A DNA stretch of 47,549 nt, taken from assembly GCA_017984135.1 (NCBI GenBank), contig JAGNZZ010000001.1, forward strand, positions 72,252 through 119,800, given 5' to 3'. This stretch comes from Chitinophagales bacterium (GTDB lineage Bacteria > Bacteroidota > Bacteroidia > Chitinophagales > JADIYW01). Every line of letters starts with the position of its first letter. Position 1 is the stretch's first letter. This document shows positions 23,852 through 32,884 of this stretch, one piece after another. The notes under the pieces are model-generated. The model made no database searches. It was given only the letters and a program-made list of their open reading frames with translations, and had not been told where the DNA came from. The position numbers were made by a program, and so were the translations under genes.

Positions 23852-24871
23852 CTATTTTAATCTTCGTTTTAATGTTTCTGCAATATTTTTCATTCTGTTT
23901 AAATTCATTAAAAATGCGATTCCTAATTTAATGGGAAAGCTGATGAAATAAAACGCTAAATACAGATAATTGGGTGAAATATTTTCAATAGGATAGTGAT
24001 ATAGGCTTAAATTTTTCGAACATTGTTGTTGGCAAATCCAACGTTCAGATGAATTCAATCCACCTTTTTTCCAATTGCTGGCACGTTCTTTTTTAAAGCC
24101 GATTTCTTTACTGTCTTTTTCTATGGATGAACTCTCTTGTGTAATATTCAGCATATTGGAATCAAATTCAACTTCAATATGCTGACAAATTATTTCAATG
24201 GTAGATTGTGGTTGTTCCAATAAATCTTCAAATCGAATGGAAATAATACGTGGTTCATTTTCTAAAGAATTTCCAGCATTGATGGCTGCATTCCAGAGTT
24301 GACTTAAGGTAATAGGATGGTAATTGATACGCAAACGCAATGCTTCCTTTCGTGTCATATAATTGCCACCTAAATTTCGACGGTTCCATTTATTTTTTTG
24401 TGACAATAAAATGGCGCGTGGATCGCGTACCATATTTATAATTTTAGCTTTCGGATATAGCTCTAAAATTTCTTTTAAATAAAACACATTTTGTGGTGTT
24501 TTTTCGCAAACGATAGACTTATTATTGAGCGCAACTTCATATTTAGTAAATTCATTAAAAACATATTCAGCGGTTAAATTACTTGAGTTTATTTTATGTA
24601 CGAAATTACTTGCTTCCGCATTAAATTGTATGTAATCTTGGTCATGTGTCATGTAGCCAATACGTTGAGTCAGCATTAACTTTGATGCTAGTTCTACAGC
24701 CTGATGTGGCGAAATTATTTTTCCTTTGTCGCTTGTCGACCATAATTGCTCAAAAAAATGCAATTCATTTAGAACCATTAATTGTGAATGATTATTGAAA
24801 ATTCGAAGCATCATGGTAGTGCCACTGCGAGAATTGCCGACAATAAAAATTATTCTTTCTTGAAATGCCAA
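23852..24871 (-). CDS. Sulfotransferase family protein
   Basis: 339 residues. The PAPS 5'-phosphosulfate loop is GNSRSGTTMM near residues 12-21, and the 3'-phosphate-binding motif is NMVRDPRAILLSQKNKW near 145. It transfers sulfate from PAPS to an unknown hydroxyl acceptor, perhaps the surface glycan built by the neighbouring glycosyltransferase. A hydrophobic C-terminal segment (about 300-325) may attach it to the membrane. The start is TTG 24871 (MAFQERIIFIVGNSRSG); no earlier in-frame start fits. It diverges from the PhoD-like gene. Confidence 0.85.
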   Translation of the reverse strand: MAFQERIIFIVGNSRSGTTMMLRIFNNHSQLMVLNELHFFEQLWSTSDKGKIISPHQAVELASKLMLTQRIGYMTHDQDYIQFNAEASNFVHKINSSNLTAEYVFNEFTKYEVALNNKSIVCEKTPQNVFYLKEILELYPKAKIINMVRDPRAILLSQKNKWNRRNLGGNYMTRKEALRLRINYHPITLSQLWNAAINAGNSLENEPRIISIRFEDLLEQPQSTIEIICQHIEVEFDSNMLNITQESSSIEKDSKEIGFKKERASNWKKGGLNSSERWICQQQCSKNLSLYHYPIENISPNYLYLAFYFISFPIKLGIAFLMNLNRMKNIAETLKRRLK

Positions 24872-24888
24872 TTTTTAGTAGATTTATA

Positions 24889-24896
24889 CAAAAGTA
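24889..24896 (-). promoter_or_regulatory. -7 box of the sulfotransferase gene
   Basis: Exact TACTTTTG on the minus strand, 17 nt before TTG 24871; predicted leader about 13 nt. Confidence 0.45.
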
Positions 24897-24919
24897 ATTA
24901 AAGAAACGAGTAGAAAGTA

Positions 24920-26488
24920 ATGCGTAATGAATTTTTTATAAAAAGACATTTTTTTGTTGTTATTGTCATTCTATTTTTATGTAAATTTAATACATTTTCA
25001 CAGTCTATTATCGGTGTGCCCATTGTTGGAGCGGTTACTTCAAACAGTTGTAAATTACTCTATTTTACTGATTTTTCATCTGTTTCAGAAGTAAATATAT
25101 TTAGTGACCAAAATGATACATTCGTAATTAATAATATCATTTCTGATTCAATCTATTTCGTTAGCAAACTAGAAATAAATACGCTTAAATCGAACACTGT
25201 TTATACGCTTCTAATAAAAATTAATGGTATCCCAATTGCTCGAAATACATTTAAAACATTTCCGGATTCAAATTTATCAATTCCATTTTCATTTACGTTT
25301 GGTTCATGTACTGAGCAACATTTTAATGATTCTATTTTTATTGAAATTAAAAAACAAGATCCCTTATTTTTTCTTCATTTAGGAGATTGGTTATACGCAA
25401 ATAATTTTAATGAATCTAAATTTTATTATACGCAAAGTTTGCAACATCAGAAAGAATTATATACAAAACGCTACGAAATGCCTAATTTAAAAAATCTTCT
25501 AAAATCCACTTCGATTGATTTTGTTTTTGATGATGAAGATGGCGTATTTGATGATTTTTCAAAAAATACGTATTCCATCTTAAATAATGAGAATAATAAA
25601 ATTAAAATAATTGAAGTTGCCTATCCTGATTCATTGCGAGAAACCGTTATAAATGGGATGCATACTTTTTTTCCTTCCTATTCCAATATCAATAATAAAG
25701 CGTATCATTCATTTTTATGTGGAAATTCAGAATTTTTCTTTTTAGATACTCGTTCCACTCGTTCTCCAAATACGGAATCATTTTTCTTAAAAGACAATTA
25801 TTATACTTATAAAGTACCGAATAATCATACCATTTTAGATGATGAGCAATTGGATTGGTTGTTAAATGGTTTAAAAAAATCAACGGCACAATGGAAATTT
25901 ATTGTGAGTGGTGTCACATTTAATAAATCGTACAAAAAAATACTTGATATTGCTTTGTTGAAACGTGTTCAAAATCGAAAACTTCCAAATGGTATGACAG
26001 GTGTTTATGTAGCAGCGTCTTTATCTTCAATGTGGTTTGCATTTCCAGAAACACAAGCTGCTGTTTTGAATTTTTGCCATGATAATAAAATAAAAAATGT
26101 ACTTGTTTTAAGTGGAGATGCACATACTGCAGCCATTGATGATGGTACCAATGCTGGATTTCCCGAACTAATGGCTGGCGGATTAGCACAAAAGAATTCT
26201 AGATTAGCAGCTATTATTTATAATAATCTACAAATGAATGTATGGAATAAAGGTGGGCAAGGAATTCAAAATTCTAATTTTAATGATGCTTTTGGGAAAG
26301 TAGAAATTAATGGTAATAAATCTGTCAACTTATCTTGCATTGACAAATACGGAAATGTGATATGCAGTTATGAACTTAAAGATGGATTTATTCCAGAAAA
26401 AATTAAGATTAAAAAATATAAATCTATTACTTTAGGTAGTAAAATTAAAGCAGCGAAACAGGCTTTAAAAATTAAAAATAAAATGTAA
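24920..26488 (+). CDS. PhoD-like metallophosphatase, secreted, altered DDHD motif
   Basis: 522 residues. Residues 1-28 look like a signal peptide (hydrophobic core, then NTFSQS). A short beta domain (about 30-115) is followed by the PhoD catalytic domain: FTFGSC (125-130), HLGDWLYA (153-160), FDDEDG (203-208), and LSGDAHTAAIDDG near 400. The usual DDHD(Y)G site reads DDED here, with Glu206 where other PhoD proteins have the metal-linked His; the paralog at 40324 keeps DDHD. Activity may be changed or lost. A basic C-terminal tail follows. It diverges from the sulfotransferase gene. Confidence 0.8.
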   Translation: MRNEFFIKRHFFVVIVILFLCKFNTFSQSIIGVPIVGAVTSNSCKLLYFTDFSSVSEVNIFSDQNDTFVINNIISDSIYFVSKLEINTLKSNTVYTLLIKINGIPIARNTFKTFPDSNLSIPFSFTFGSCTEQHFNDSIFIEIKKQDPLFFLHLGDWLYANNFNESKFYYTQSLQHQKELYTKRYEMPNLKNLLKSTSIDFVFDDEDGVFDDFSKNTYSILNNENNKIKIIEVAYPDSLRETVINGMHTFFPSYSNINNKAYHSFLCGNSEFFFLDTRSTRSPNTESFFLKDNYYTYKVPNNHTILDDEQLDWLLNGLKKSTAQWKFIVSGVTFNKSYKKILDIALLKRVQNRKLPNGMTGVYVAASLSSMWFAFPETQAAVLNFCHDNKIKNVLVLSGDAHTAAIDDGTNAGFPELMAGGLAQKNSRLAAIIYNNLQMNVWNKGGQGIQNSNFNDAFGKVEINGNKSVNLSCIDKYGNVICSYELKDGFIPEKIKIKKYKSITLGSKIKAAKQALKIKNKM

Positions 26489-26559
26489 TTCTTACCTTAC
26501 GTTAATTTATTATATTGTAGTTTCTTTAAACTTTTTATAACTTAGAATAAATAATTAAA

Positions 26560-27420
26560 ATGTCAACAGTACAACACGAATACATAGAAGTAAACGGAAT
26601 TAAGTTACACATAGCCAAACAAGGCAAAGGAAAAAAATTAGTGCTTCTCTTACATGGATGGCCAGAATTTTGGTACACTTGGCGTTATCAAATTCCGGTT
26701 TTAGCTGAAAAATTTACAGTGATGGCACCGGATTTGCGTGGATTTAATTTAAGTGACAAACCCAAAGGCATTGCTAATTACAAAGCAGATGTAGTGGCAA
26801 ATGACATTGCTGCACTCATCAAAAAATCTGGTTTTAAAAAAGCACATATTGTTGGGCATGATTGGGGTGGTGCTATAGCGTGGGTTTTTGCCACGATGTA
26901 TCCTGAATTGACTGATAAATTGGTGGTTTGTAACTGTCCACATCCAAAAATAATGTTAGATAATTTCAAAACAAATCCGATGCAAGTTTTGAGAAGCTGG
27001 TATATGTTTGTGCATCAAATTCCGGTTCTGCCTGAATTATTATATAAAAACATGTTGCCTTTATTTTACAAACAATTTGTACGTGGATGGATGTTTAACA
27101 AACAAAATTTTACAGATGCAGATTTAAATGCATTTGTAGAGGCTTTTAAACATGATGGCGCATTAACCAGCTCCATTAATTATTATAGAGCCATGATGCA
27201 GACACGTCCAAATACGTCTATTTTTAAACAAAAAATACAATCTCCAACACTTTTAATTTGGGGTGAAGGCGACAAAGCATTAGGAAAAGAATTGACGTAT
27301 GGAACTGAAAAATATGTCGATGCAACGTATGATGTTAAATATATATCTAACTGTTCACATTGGACACAAAATGATTGTCCGGAAGAAGTTAACGAATATT
27401 TACTTGACTTTTTGGAATAA
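26560..27420 (+). CDS. Alpha/beta hydrolase, epoxide hydrolase / dehalogenase-like
   Basis: 286 residues. HGWPEFWYTWRYQIP (about 32-46) supplies the oxyanion hole and cap contact; the nucleophile is Asp101 in GHDWGGAIAW; the acid is in LIWGEGDKALG (about 231-241); the base is His in NCSHWTQND near 266. An Asp nucleophile with HGWPEFW points to soluble epoxide hydrolases rather than lipases, but the substrate is not known. No signal peptide, so cytoplasmic. The YheT-like hydrolase gene follows after 25 nt and is probably cotranscribed. Confidence 0.85.
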   Translation: MSTVQHEYIEVNGIKLHIAKQGKGKKLVLLLHGWPEFWYTWRYQIPVLAEKFTVMAPDLRGFNLSDKPKGIANYKADVVANDIAALIKKSGFKKAHIVGHDWGGAIAWVFATMYPELTDKLVVCNCPHPKIMLDNFKTNPMQVLRSWYMFVHQIPVLPELLYKNMLPLFYKQFVRGWMFNKQNFTDADLNAFVEAFKHDGALTSSINYYRAMMQTRPNTSIFKQKIQSPTLLIWGEGDKALGKELTYGTEKYVDATYDVKYISNCSHWTQNDCPEEVNEYLLDFLE

Positions 27421-27445
27421 AAGATATAAAATTGCATCAACATAA

Positions 27446-28411
27446 TTGCTCTATACATCACCCATATTAAATTCTCCAAAGTGGCTTTACACAAAGCACT
27501 TGCAAACTATTGTACCTAATCTATATAGAAAAGTAGATGGAGTTTCGTACGTACGTGAACGTATAGAAACTTGGGATGATGATTTTTTAGATTTAGATTG
27601 GTGTAAAGTTGGTAGTAAAAAAATAGTTTTAATATCACATGGTTTTGAAGGAAGCTCCGATAGAGTTTATGCCAAAGGACTTACAAAAATTTTGAATAAA
27701 AATAATTATGATGTTTGTGTTTGGAATTTTAGAGGTTGTAGTGGCGAAGATAATCGCCAATATTTTGGCTACCATTCCGGTAAAACAGATGATTTAGATT
27801 TTGTGGTGAAACATATTTTAGCCAATTACCAATATGAGGAATTTGATTTAATTGGAATTTCAATGGGTGGAAATATGACATTGAAATATTTAGGAGAAGA
27901 GAAATGGGAATCTACTCAATCAATTACTTCCGCTATTGCAGTTTCCGTTCCAATTCATTATGAAACGTCCTTTCCACATTTAATAAAAGGATGGAATAAA
28001 ATTTATGAACAACGATTTACGAAGCAAGTGAAAATAAAAGCACTAAAAAAACAAGCTCGTTTTCCTGAAATTATGAATTATAAATCTATAATGGAAGCAA
28101 AAAATTTATGGGAATTTACAGAACGTTGTACTGTTCCTATTCATGAGTTTAAAGACATCAGAGATTATATTTTAAAAGTTCAAGCTTCAGCCTATCTAAA
28201 AAGTATTAAAACACCTACACTTTTAATCAATGCTGACAATGATCCTTTGTTGACAAAAGAGTGTTATCCTATACAAATTGCAAAAAAATCAAATTATTTT
28301 CATTTAGAAATTCCGATTGGTGGTGGTCATGTAGGCTTTTGTGAGAACATGAATGAGGAACATAATTGGCTGGAAAAAAGAGTGATTGATTTTTTTCAAA
28401 AAGGAATTTAA
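27446..28411 (+). CDS. YheT-like alpha/beta hydrolase
   Basis: 321 residues. The N-terminus SPKWLYTKHLQTIVPNLYRK resembles the YheT/ABHD1-3 opening (HLQTI). The core has ISHGFEGSSDRVYAKGL (about 68-84), nucleophile Ser in IGISMGGNMTLKY (about 141-153), Asp in INADNDPLLT near 268, and His in GGGHVGF near 300. Family members are esterases or lipases of poorly known substrate. The start is TTG 27446, giving MLYTSPILNSPKW; the family N-terminus requires about this length. Confidence 0.85.
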   Translation: MLYTSPILNSPKWLYTKHLQTIVPNLYRKVDGVSYVRERIETWDDDFLDLDWCKVGSKKIVLISHGFEGSSDRVYAKGLTKILNKNNYDVCVWNFRGCSGEDNRQYFGYHSGKTDDLDFVVKHILANYQYEEFDLIGISMGGNMTLKYLGEEKWESTQSITSAIAVSVPIHYETSFPHLIKGWNKIYEQRFTKQVKIKALKKQARFPEIMNYKSIMEAKNLWEFTERCTVPIHEFKDIRDYILKVQASAYLKSIKTPTLLINADNDPLLTKECYPIQIAKKSNYFHLEIPIGGGHVGFCENMNEEHNWLEKRVIDFFQKGI

Positions 28412-28655
28412 TTTATTATTCTAAAGATGATTTACTTGCTTTCTTGTTTTTATTTCTTGAAGTAATAAATTTTAAATTTATGCTCATTTTACATTTCATG
28501 TTTCAAAGTATCTTATTTTATTGATGTTTCAACGTGTGTGATATTTTCATTTTATTTTTGTAGATGCATCACAACGTTGTATGATACATTTATTATAAAA
28601 AAAACAGCACATAAAAATTGTGCTGTTCTCTTTTTTATAGATTAAAATGAATGGA
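28412..28655. other. Intergenic region between convergent genes, no gene seen
   Basis: This 244-bp AT-rich gap holds a terminator hairpin at 28603-28627 and a lone TATTTTTG box at 28553-28560 (plus strand) without a -33 element. No coding frame of note. Confidence 0.6.
28603..28627. terminator. Bidirectional terminator
   Basis: Perfect 9-bp stem AACAGCACA/TGTGCTGTT with loop TAAAAAT. On the minus strand it is followed directly by a T run (for the PF10118 gene); on the plus strand a T run follows after CTC. Confidence 0.82.
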
Positions 28656-29552
28656 TTAAGCGTATGCTTTATCTTTAAAAAATTCTTCTGCATAATGATA
28701 ATCATTTAAGTCAGAAGGATGGAAATCTTTTTTGAAGAAGCTAAAATATTCTTTGAATACTTCACCATGTAATTCTGTAAATAATCCAGTTGCAAACTCA
28801 AAAAATTGTTTTGGAAGTTTAGTGATTTGCAAATGTTTTCTGTCTTGATACAGCATCATAATTGTACCAATACTTAAATAGAAATATAAGATAGCAGTAG
28901 CCACAGGCATTGCAATAATACGTTTGACGTATTCATCTTTATCTACTTCTTGCAATACATCAAAAGCGACGCTTTTATGCTCAATTTCTTCAGAAGCATG
29001 CCATAAAAATAATTCAGCCATATCTTGAGGCACATTTTTTTCCGATAAATCTACATTTGCAAATAATGCATGACCGAATAATGCAGTGAAATGTTCTAAA
29101 CAAACAGTAGCTACCAAATCTACGTTGTTTAATCGAGTACCTTCGGACTCAATTTTGGCTACCACATTATGTAATAAGTTATCGATATGGTTTTCATATC
29201 CTTTAATGATATAACCATTTTCATTTAAAATATTCCAAAAACGTTCATGCATACTGCTGTGAATGCCTTCTTGTCCACAAAAATTACGCATTTGTTTTTT
29301 TAATTTTTCATCGGTAATTTGTTTTTGATGTTTTAAAACGGAATTCACAAAGAAACGTTCGCCTGTTGGAAATAAGATATGCAACACATTGATGAAATGC
29401 GTGCTAAAAGGGTTTCCTTTGTAGTAAAATCTATTTAAATCTTTGTTGATTCGGAAATTTACTTTACGTACTTTTATTTCCTCGTGATCATAAGCTTTTT
29501 TTGCAGGTTCTGCTACTTTGCTATTGCTCGGTTTTTTAGTTGCTGTTGCCAT
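28656..29552 (-). CDS. PF10118 metal-dependent hydrolase, paralog 1
   Basis: 298 residues. A Lys/Ala-rich tail of about 25 residues precedes the PF10118 domain. Conserved Glu/His pairs that likely bind a metal pair are in CGQEGIHSSMHERFW (about 89-103) and HASEEIEHKSVAFDV (about 190-204); the FSTHFINVLHILFPTGERF opening is also typical. The all-helical, ferritin-like arrangement suggests a di-iron or di-metal enzyme, annotated as hydrolase without a known substrate. A membrane-like helix (about 216-238) lies in the C-terminal third. It follows a close paralog by 36 nt. Confidence 0.85.
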   Translation of the reverse strand: MATATKKPSNSKVAEPAKKAYDHEEIKVRKVNFRINKDLNRFYYKGNPFSTHFINVLHILFPTGERFFVNSVLKHQKQITDEKLKKQMRNFCGQEGIHSSMHERFWNILNENGYIIKGYENHIDNLLHNVVAKIESEGTRLNNVDLVATVCLEHFTALFGHALFANVDLSEKNVPQDMAELFLWHASEEIEHKSVAFDVLQEVDKDEYVKRIIAMPVATAILYFYLSIGTIMMLYQDRKHLQITKLPKQFFEFATGLFTELHGEVFKEYFSFFKKDFHPSDLNDYHYAEEFFKDKAYA

Positions 29553-29588
29553 AATGCTTAGTTTTGAATTTAAATTAAGTGTAAATTT

Positions 29589-30443
29589 TTAAGCGTATTT
29601 TTTATCTTTTAATAAATCTTCAGCCAAATGATAATTGTCTATTTGATCTGGATGAAAATTTTTTTCAAAATATTGTTTAAATTGTTTTGATAAAGTATTG
29701 CCTGTATTTTCTCTAAATTTTTTAAGAAATTGAAATGTATATTTTGGAATTTCATTTCGTTTTATATCTTGATCCTGACGCGTTAAATAAACTGTTCCAG
29801 CAGTTAAATAATACCACAATCCAATAGATGCAATTGCCATACCACTTATTCTAAGAATATAGCTGTCGTCCACTTTTTTCAATACATCAAAAGGTATAGA
29901 TTTATGTTCAATTTCTTCAGCAGCATGCCACATAAATAAATCTTGCATTTCTTGTGGCATTTTCACAATCATATCTTTATTTAATATTCCGGATTCAGCC
30001 AACATCGCAGTATAATGTTCTAAAGCAACAGTTATACTTAAAGCAATTTTATTACCATAATTAGTATTAGTAAATTTATTGCGTAACCAAGTTTCTGCGC
30101 CATTCCAAGCTGTTTTTTTATAATGCTTTAGAAATCCTTCGGGCTTTAATTGTTGGTCAATCATAATATCCCAAAATTTCTGATGTTCTGCAAAGTGTGT
30201 GCCTTCTTGTCCGATGAAATTATCCACCCGTTTTTTTAATTCTGGATCATTTTTATAATAATTAGAAAATGCTTTTACACTTCTAATAAAAAATCGTTCT
30301 CCATCTGGAAAAACCAAGTGCTGTGCATTCATAAAATGTGTAGCAATTGGATTGTCATTATACCAATGTTTGGGAAATGGTTTTTCAAATTTGAAATTTA
30401 CCTTTCTAATTTTTGCTTGAGGCTTGTTAGAGTGATTAATCAT
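29589..30443 (-). CDS. PF10118 metal-dependent hydrolase, paralog 2
   Basis: 284 residues from ATG 30443 (MINHSNKPQAKIRKVNFKFE). Same layout as its downstream neighbour: GQEGTHFAEHQKFWD and HAAEEIEHKSIPFDVL carry the putative metal ligands, and both end in a similar DDYHLAED/YAEE-like tail with Lys-Tyr-Ala. The pair arose by tandem duplication and probably forms one transcript. A TTG at 30497 would add 18 residues without family similarity. A weak TAATTTCG box lies 17 nt before the ATG. Confidence 0.83.
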   Translation of the reverse strand: MINHSNKPQAKIRKVNFKFEKPFPKHWYNDNPIATHFMNAQHLVFPDGERFFIRSVKAFSNYYKNDPELKKRVDNFIGQEGTHFAEHQKFWDIMIDQQLKPEGFLKHYKKTAWNGAETWLRNKFTNTNYGNKIALSITVALEHYTAMLAESGILNKDMIVKMPQEMQDLFMWHAAEEIEHKSIPFDVLKKVDDSYILRISGMAIASIGLWYYLTAGTVYLTRQDQDIKRNEIPKYTFQFLKKFRENTGNTLSKQFKQYFEKNFHPDQIDNYHLAEDLLKDKKYA

Positions 30444-30629
30444 CTCATATTTTGTTCTATCGAAATTAGTAACAATATCGAACAAGTGTCTATACAATAG
30501 ATAATTATGATTATTTGGTTTTGTACAGTTGTGTATATCTTATTGATTATTAAATTTTTCTAATGATATTTTATTTAAGGATTACTCAAAAAAAATGTTG
30601 AGATAATAAAATTCACAATAAGTATAGGT

Positions 30630-31592
30630 TTATTTAAACTTGTAACCGCGTAAAAACTCTTGAATGGTCATTCTTTTTTTACCTTCTAATTGTAATTCTA
30701 GAATTTCTAAATAAGAATCGGCACATTGATAAGCTAAATACGATTTTTGGTCAGTAATATAGTTAATGTTGGATACTTCTGAATTACGTGTGTTGGAAGA
30801 TGGATTCGAAAAGTGAGCAGTAATTTTTGTGTTAAATATTTTTACAACTTTGCCATCTAAATATGTAAAAGCAGCAGGATAAGGTGCTAAACCACGAATG
30901 AGATTTTGGATAGCATCGGCATTTTTATTCCAATCAATTAAACAAGTTTCTTTGAATATTTTGGGTGCGTGATGGAGCGTGGCATGTTCAATATTCACGT
31001 TTTCTTGTGGAATAGATTGAATGTTGTTGGTTTCTATATTTTGTACCGTTTTTAAAACAAGGTTCGCACCAATGTGCATGAGTTTGTCGTGTAAGTTTCC
31101 GGCATTATCATTTTTATCAATAGTTACTTTTTCTTGAAAGAGGATGTTTCCGGTATCAATCTCATGTTGAAGAAAAAAAGTGGTCACGCCACTTTCTATT
31201 TCGCCATTTATAACCGCCCAATTAATAGGCGCAGCACCGCGATATTGTGGTAATAAAGAAGCATGTAAATTGAATGTACCCAATTTAGGCATTTTCCAAA
31301 CAATTTCCGGAAGCATACGAAAAGCTACCACAATGAATAAATTGGCATTTAGTGCTTCTAATTCATTTATAAATGTTGGATTTTTTAGCTTTTCCGGCTG
31401 AAGTATGTTTAGATTTTTTTCAAGGGCATAATTTTTTATGGCAGTTTGTTGGATGTGTTGTCCACGTCCACTGGGTTTGTCGGGTGCGGTAATAACACCT
31501 ACTACATTGTATTTATGTTGGATTAAAATATCCAATGAAGGAACGGCAAAATCTGGCGTTCCCATAAATACAATGCGTAGTTCGTTATTCAT
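30630..31592 (-). CDS. fmt: Methionyl-tRNA formyltransferase
   Basis: Formylates initiator Met-tRNA. The 320-residue protein has IVFMGTPDFAVPSL at the N-terminus, the formyl-folate site with FNLHASLLPQYRGAAPINW (about 103-121), and the C-terminal tRNA-binding domain starting near 205. ATG 31592 is used; TTG 31619 would overlap the bacilliredoxin gene. It is the last gene of the suf-sufT-bacilliredoxin series, 20 nt after the bacilliredoxin stop, an unusual place for fmt, which often sits with def or recG/rsmB. It probably shares their transcript. Confidence 0.95.
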   Translation of the reverse strand: MNNELRIVFMGTPDFAVPSLDILIQHKYNVVGVITAPDKPSGRGQHIQQTAIKNYALEKNLNILQPEKLKNPTFINELEALNANLFIVVAFRMLPEIVWKMPKLGTFNLHASLLPQYRGAAPINWAVINGEIESGVTTFFLQHEIDTGNILFQEKVTIDKNDNAGNLHDKLMHIGANLVLKTVQNIETNNIQSIPQENVNIEHATLHHAPKIFKETCLIDWNKNADAIQNLIRGLAPYPAAFTYLDGKVVKIFNTKITAHFSNPSSNTRNSEVSNINYITDQKSYLAYQCADSYLEILELQLEGKKRMTIQEFLRGYKFK

Positions 31593-31612
31593 TTTTTTGG
31601 TAATTAATGTTA

Positions 31613-32026
31613 TTAGCAAAATTCGTCGAAAGCAGCAATTAAATTGTTGGCAACCATTTGAGTTGGTCGGCCTTCAATCATGTGACGCTCAATCATGTGT
31701 ACTAATTTCCCATCTTTAAAAACGGCCATGCTTGGTGAACTTGGAGGAAATGGAAACGTGTATTCTCTAGCTTTTGCTACAGCAGTATTGTCTACACCTG
31801 CAAATACAGTAACTAAGGTGTTTGGTTTTTTGCCGGCATTCACTGCATGTATGGCAGCTGGACGTGCATTGGCTGCAGCACAACCGCAAACGGAATTAAT
31901 AACTAAAAAGACAGTTCCTTCTTTTTTGTCTAAAATGGCTACTACTTCTTCAGGTGTTTTTAAAGAAATAAATCCAGCATTTTCTAATTCTGCTGCCATT
32001 GGTTTGGTCATTTGTTCTGGGTACAT
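31613..32026 (-). CDS. Bacilliredoxin, BrxA/BrxB family
   Basis: 137 residues starting MYPEQMTKPMAAELENAGF, with the CGC redox motif in INSVCGCAAANARPA (C47 and C49). These thioredoxin-fold proteins remove bacillithiol from proteins after oxidative stress. The presence of bshC at 4612 fits. Its place between sufT and fmt at the end of the suf operon links thiol repair with Fe-S assembly, which is inference from position. A gap of 60 nt separates it from sufT. Confidence 0.93.
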   Translation of the reverse strand: MYPEQMTKPMAAELENAGFISLKTPEEVVAILDKKEGTVFLVINSVCGCAAANARPAAIHAVNAGKKPNTLVTVFAGVDNTAVAKAREYTFPFPPSSPSMAVFKDGKLVHMIERHMIEGRPTQMVANNLIAAFDEFC

Positions 32027-32086
32027 ATTGTTGTAATTTATTTATTGATTAATATAGTTTAATTTCAATTTTATAGCATTATTTCA

Positions 32087-32416
32087 TTATAAAAAACCTA
32101 GTTCTAATTTGGCGGCTTCACTCATCATCTCTTGATCCCAAGTGGGCTCAAATGTAATTTCTACACGACAAGTGTTTACGCCATCAATTGCCTTTAGCTT
32201 TTGTTCTACTTCGGCTGGTAAACTTTCTGCTGCAGGACAATTTGGTGCAGTTAATGTCATTAATACATGTACATTATTATCTACATCTACGTTTACTTCA
32301 TAGATTAAACCTAAGTCATAAATATTTATTGGAATTTCAGGGTCATAAATAGTATGAATTTGTGCAACTGCTTCATCTTTTATTTCCATAAATGTTTTTT
32401 GCATGAGTGTTTCCAT
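32087..32416 (-). CDS. sufT: SufT-like DUF59/MIP18 Fe-S assembly factor
   Basis: 109 residues forming one DUF59 domain: IYDPEIPINIYDLGLIYEV (about 22-40), MTLTAPNCPAAESLP with the conserved Cys near 60, and VEITFEPTWDQEMMSEAAK. SufT proteins help mature Fe-S proteins, and the gene lies 30 nt after sufE in the suf operon. ATG 32416 is used; a second Met five residues in is also possible. Confidence 0.9.
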   Translation of the reverse strand: METLMQKTFMEIKDEAVAQIHTIYDPEIPINIYDLGLIYEVNVDVDNNVHVLMTLTAPNCPAAESLPAEVEQKLKAIDGVNTCRVEITFEPTWDQEMMSEAAKLELGFL

Positions 32417-32446
32417 TTTTTATGCTATATTATTAATATTTAATCT

Positions 32447-32875
32447 TTAGTCTTGTTTTTTTAAGTTAAAAGCAATGCTATATGTTTTCATTTTCTTTAT
32501 CATAGCTAATAAACCATTGGCACGAGTAGGAGATAAGTGTTCTTTTAATCCTATTTTTTCTATAAAATATAGATCTGTTTCTGTAATTTCTTTAGGTGTA
32601 TGATTGCTCAATACTTTTACTAATAATCCTACAATTCCTTTCGTAATTATTGCGTCGCTATCGGCATAGAAAAATAGTTTATCTTCTATCATTTCTGCGT
32701 GTAACCATACACGAGATTGGCATCCATGTATTCTGTTTTCATCTGTTTTGTATTGCTCGTTTAAAGGTGTTAATGATTTTCCAAATTCAATTAAATATTC
32801 GTATTTCTCATTCCAATCTTCGTACATGGAAAAATCATCAATGATCTCGTTTTGTATGTCGTTTATGGTGTTCAT
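32447..32875 (-). CDS. sufE: SufE cysteine desulfurase activator
   Basis: 142 residues. The sulfur-accepting Cys is in RIHGCQSRVWLHAEM (C52). Other family segments are YEYLIEFGKSLTPL near 26 and LSPTRANGLLAMIKKM near 115. SufE takes persulfide sulfur from SufS and passes it to SufBCD. It follows sufS by 9 nt. Confidence 0.95.
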   Translation of the reverse strand: MNTINDIQNEIIDDFSMYEDWNEKYEYLIEFGKSLTPLNEQYKTDENRIHGCQSRVWLHAEMIEDKLFFYADSDAIITKGIVGLLVKVLSNHTPKEITETDLYFIEKIGLKEHLSPTRANGLLAMIKKMKTYSIAFNLKKQD

Positions 32876-32884
32876 TTTTTAAAT

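Noticed and set aside
30590-30630. Terminator after fmt
   Set aside because: Only a 5-bp stem (CTCAA/TTGAG) with a T-rich loop; not convincing.
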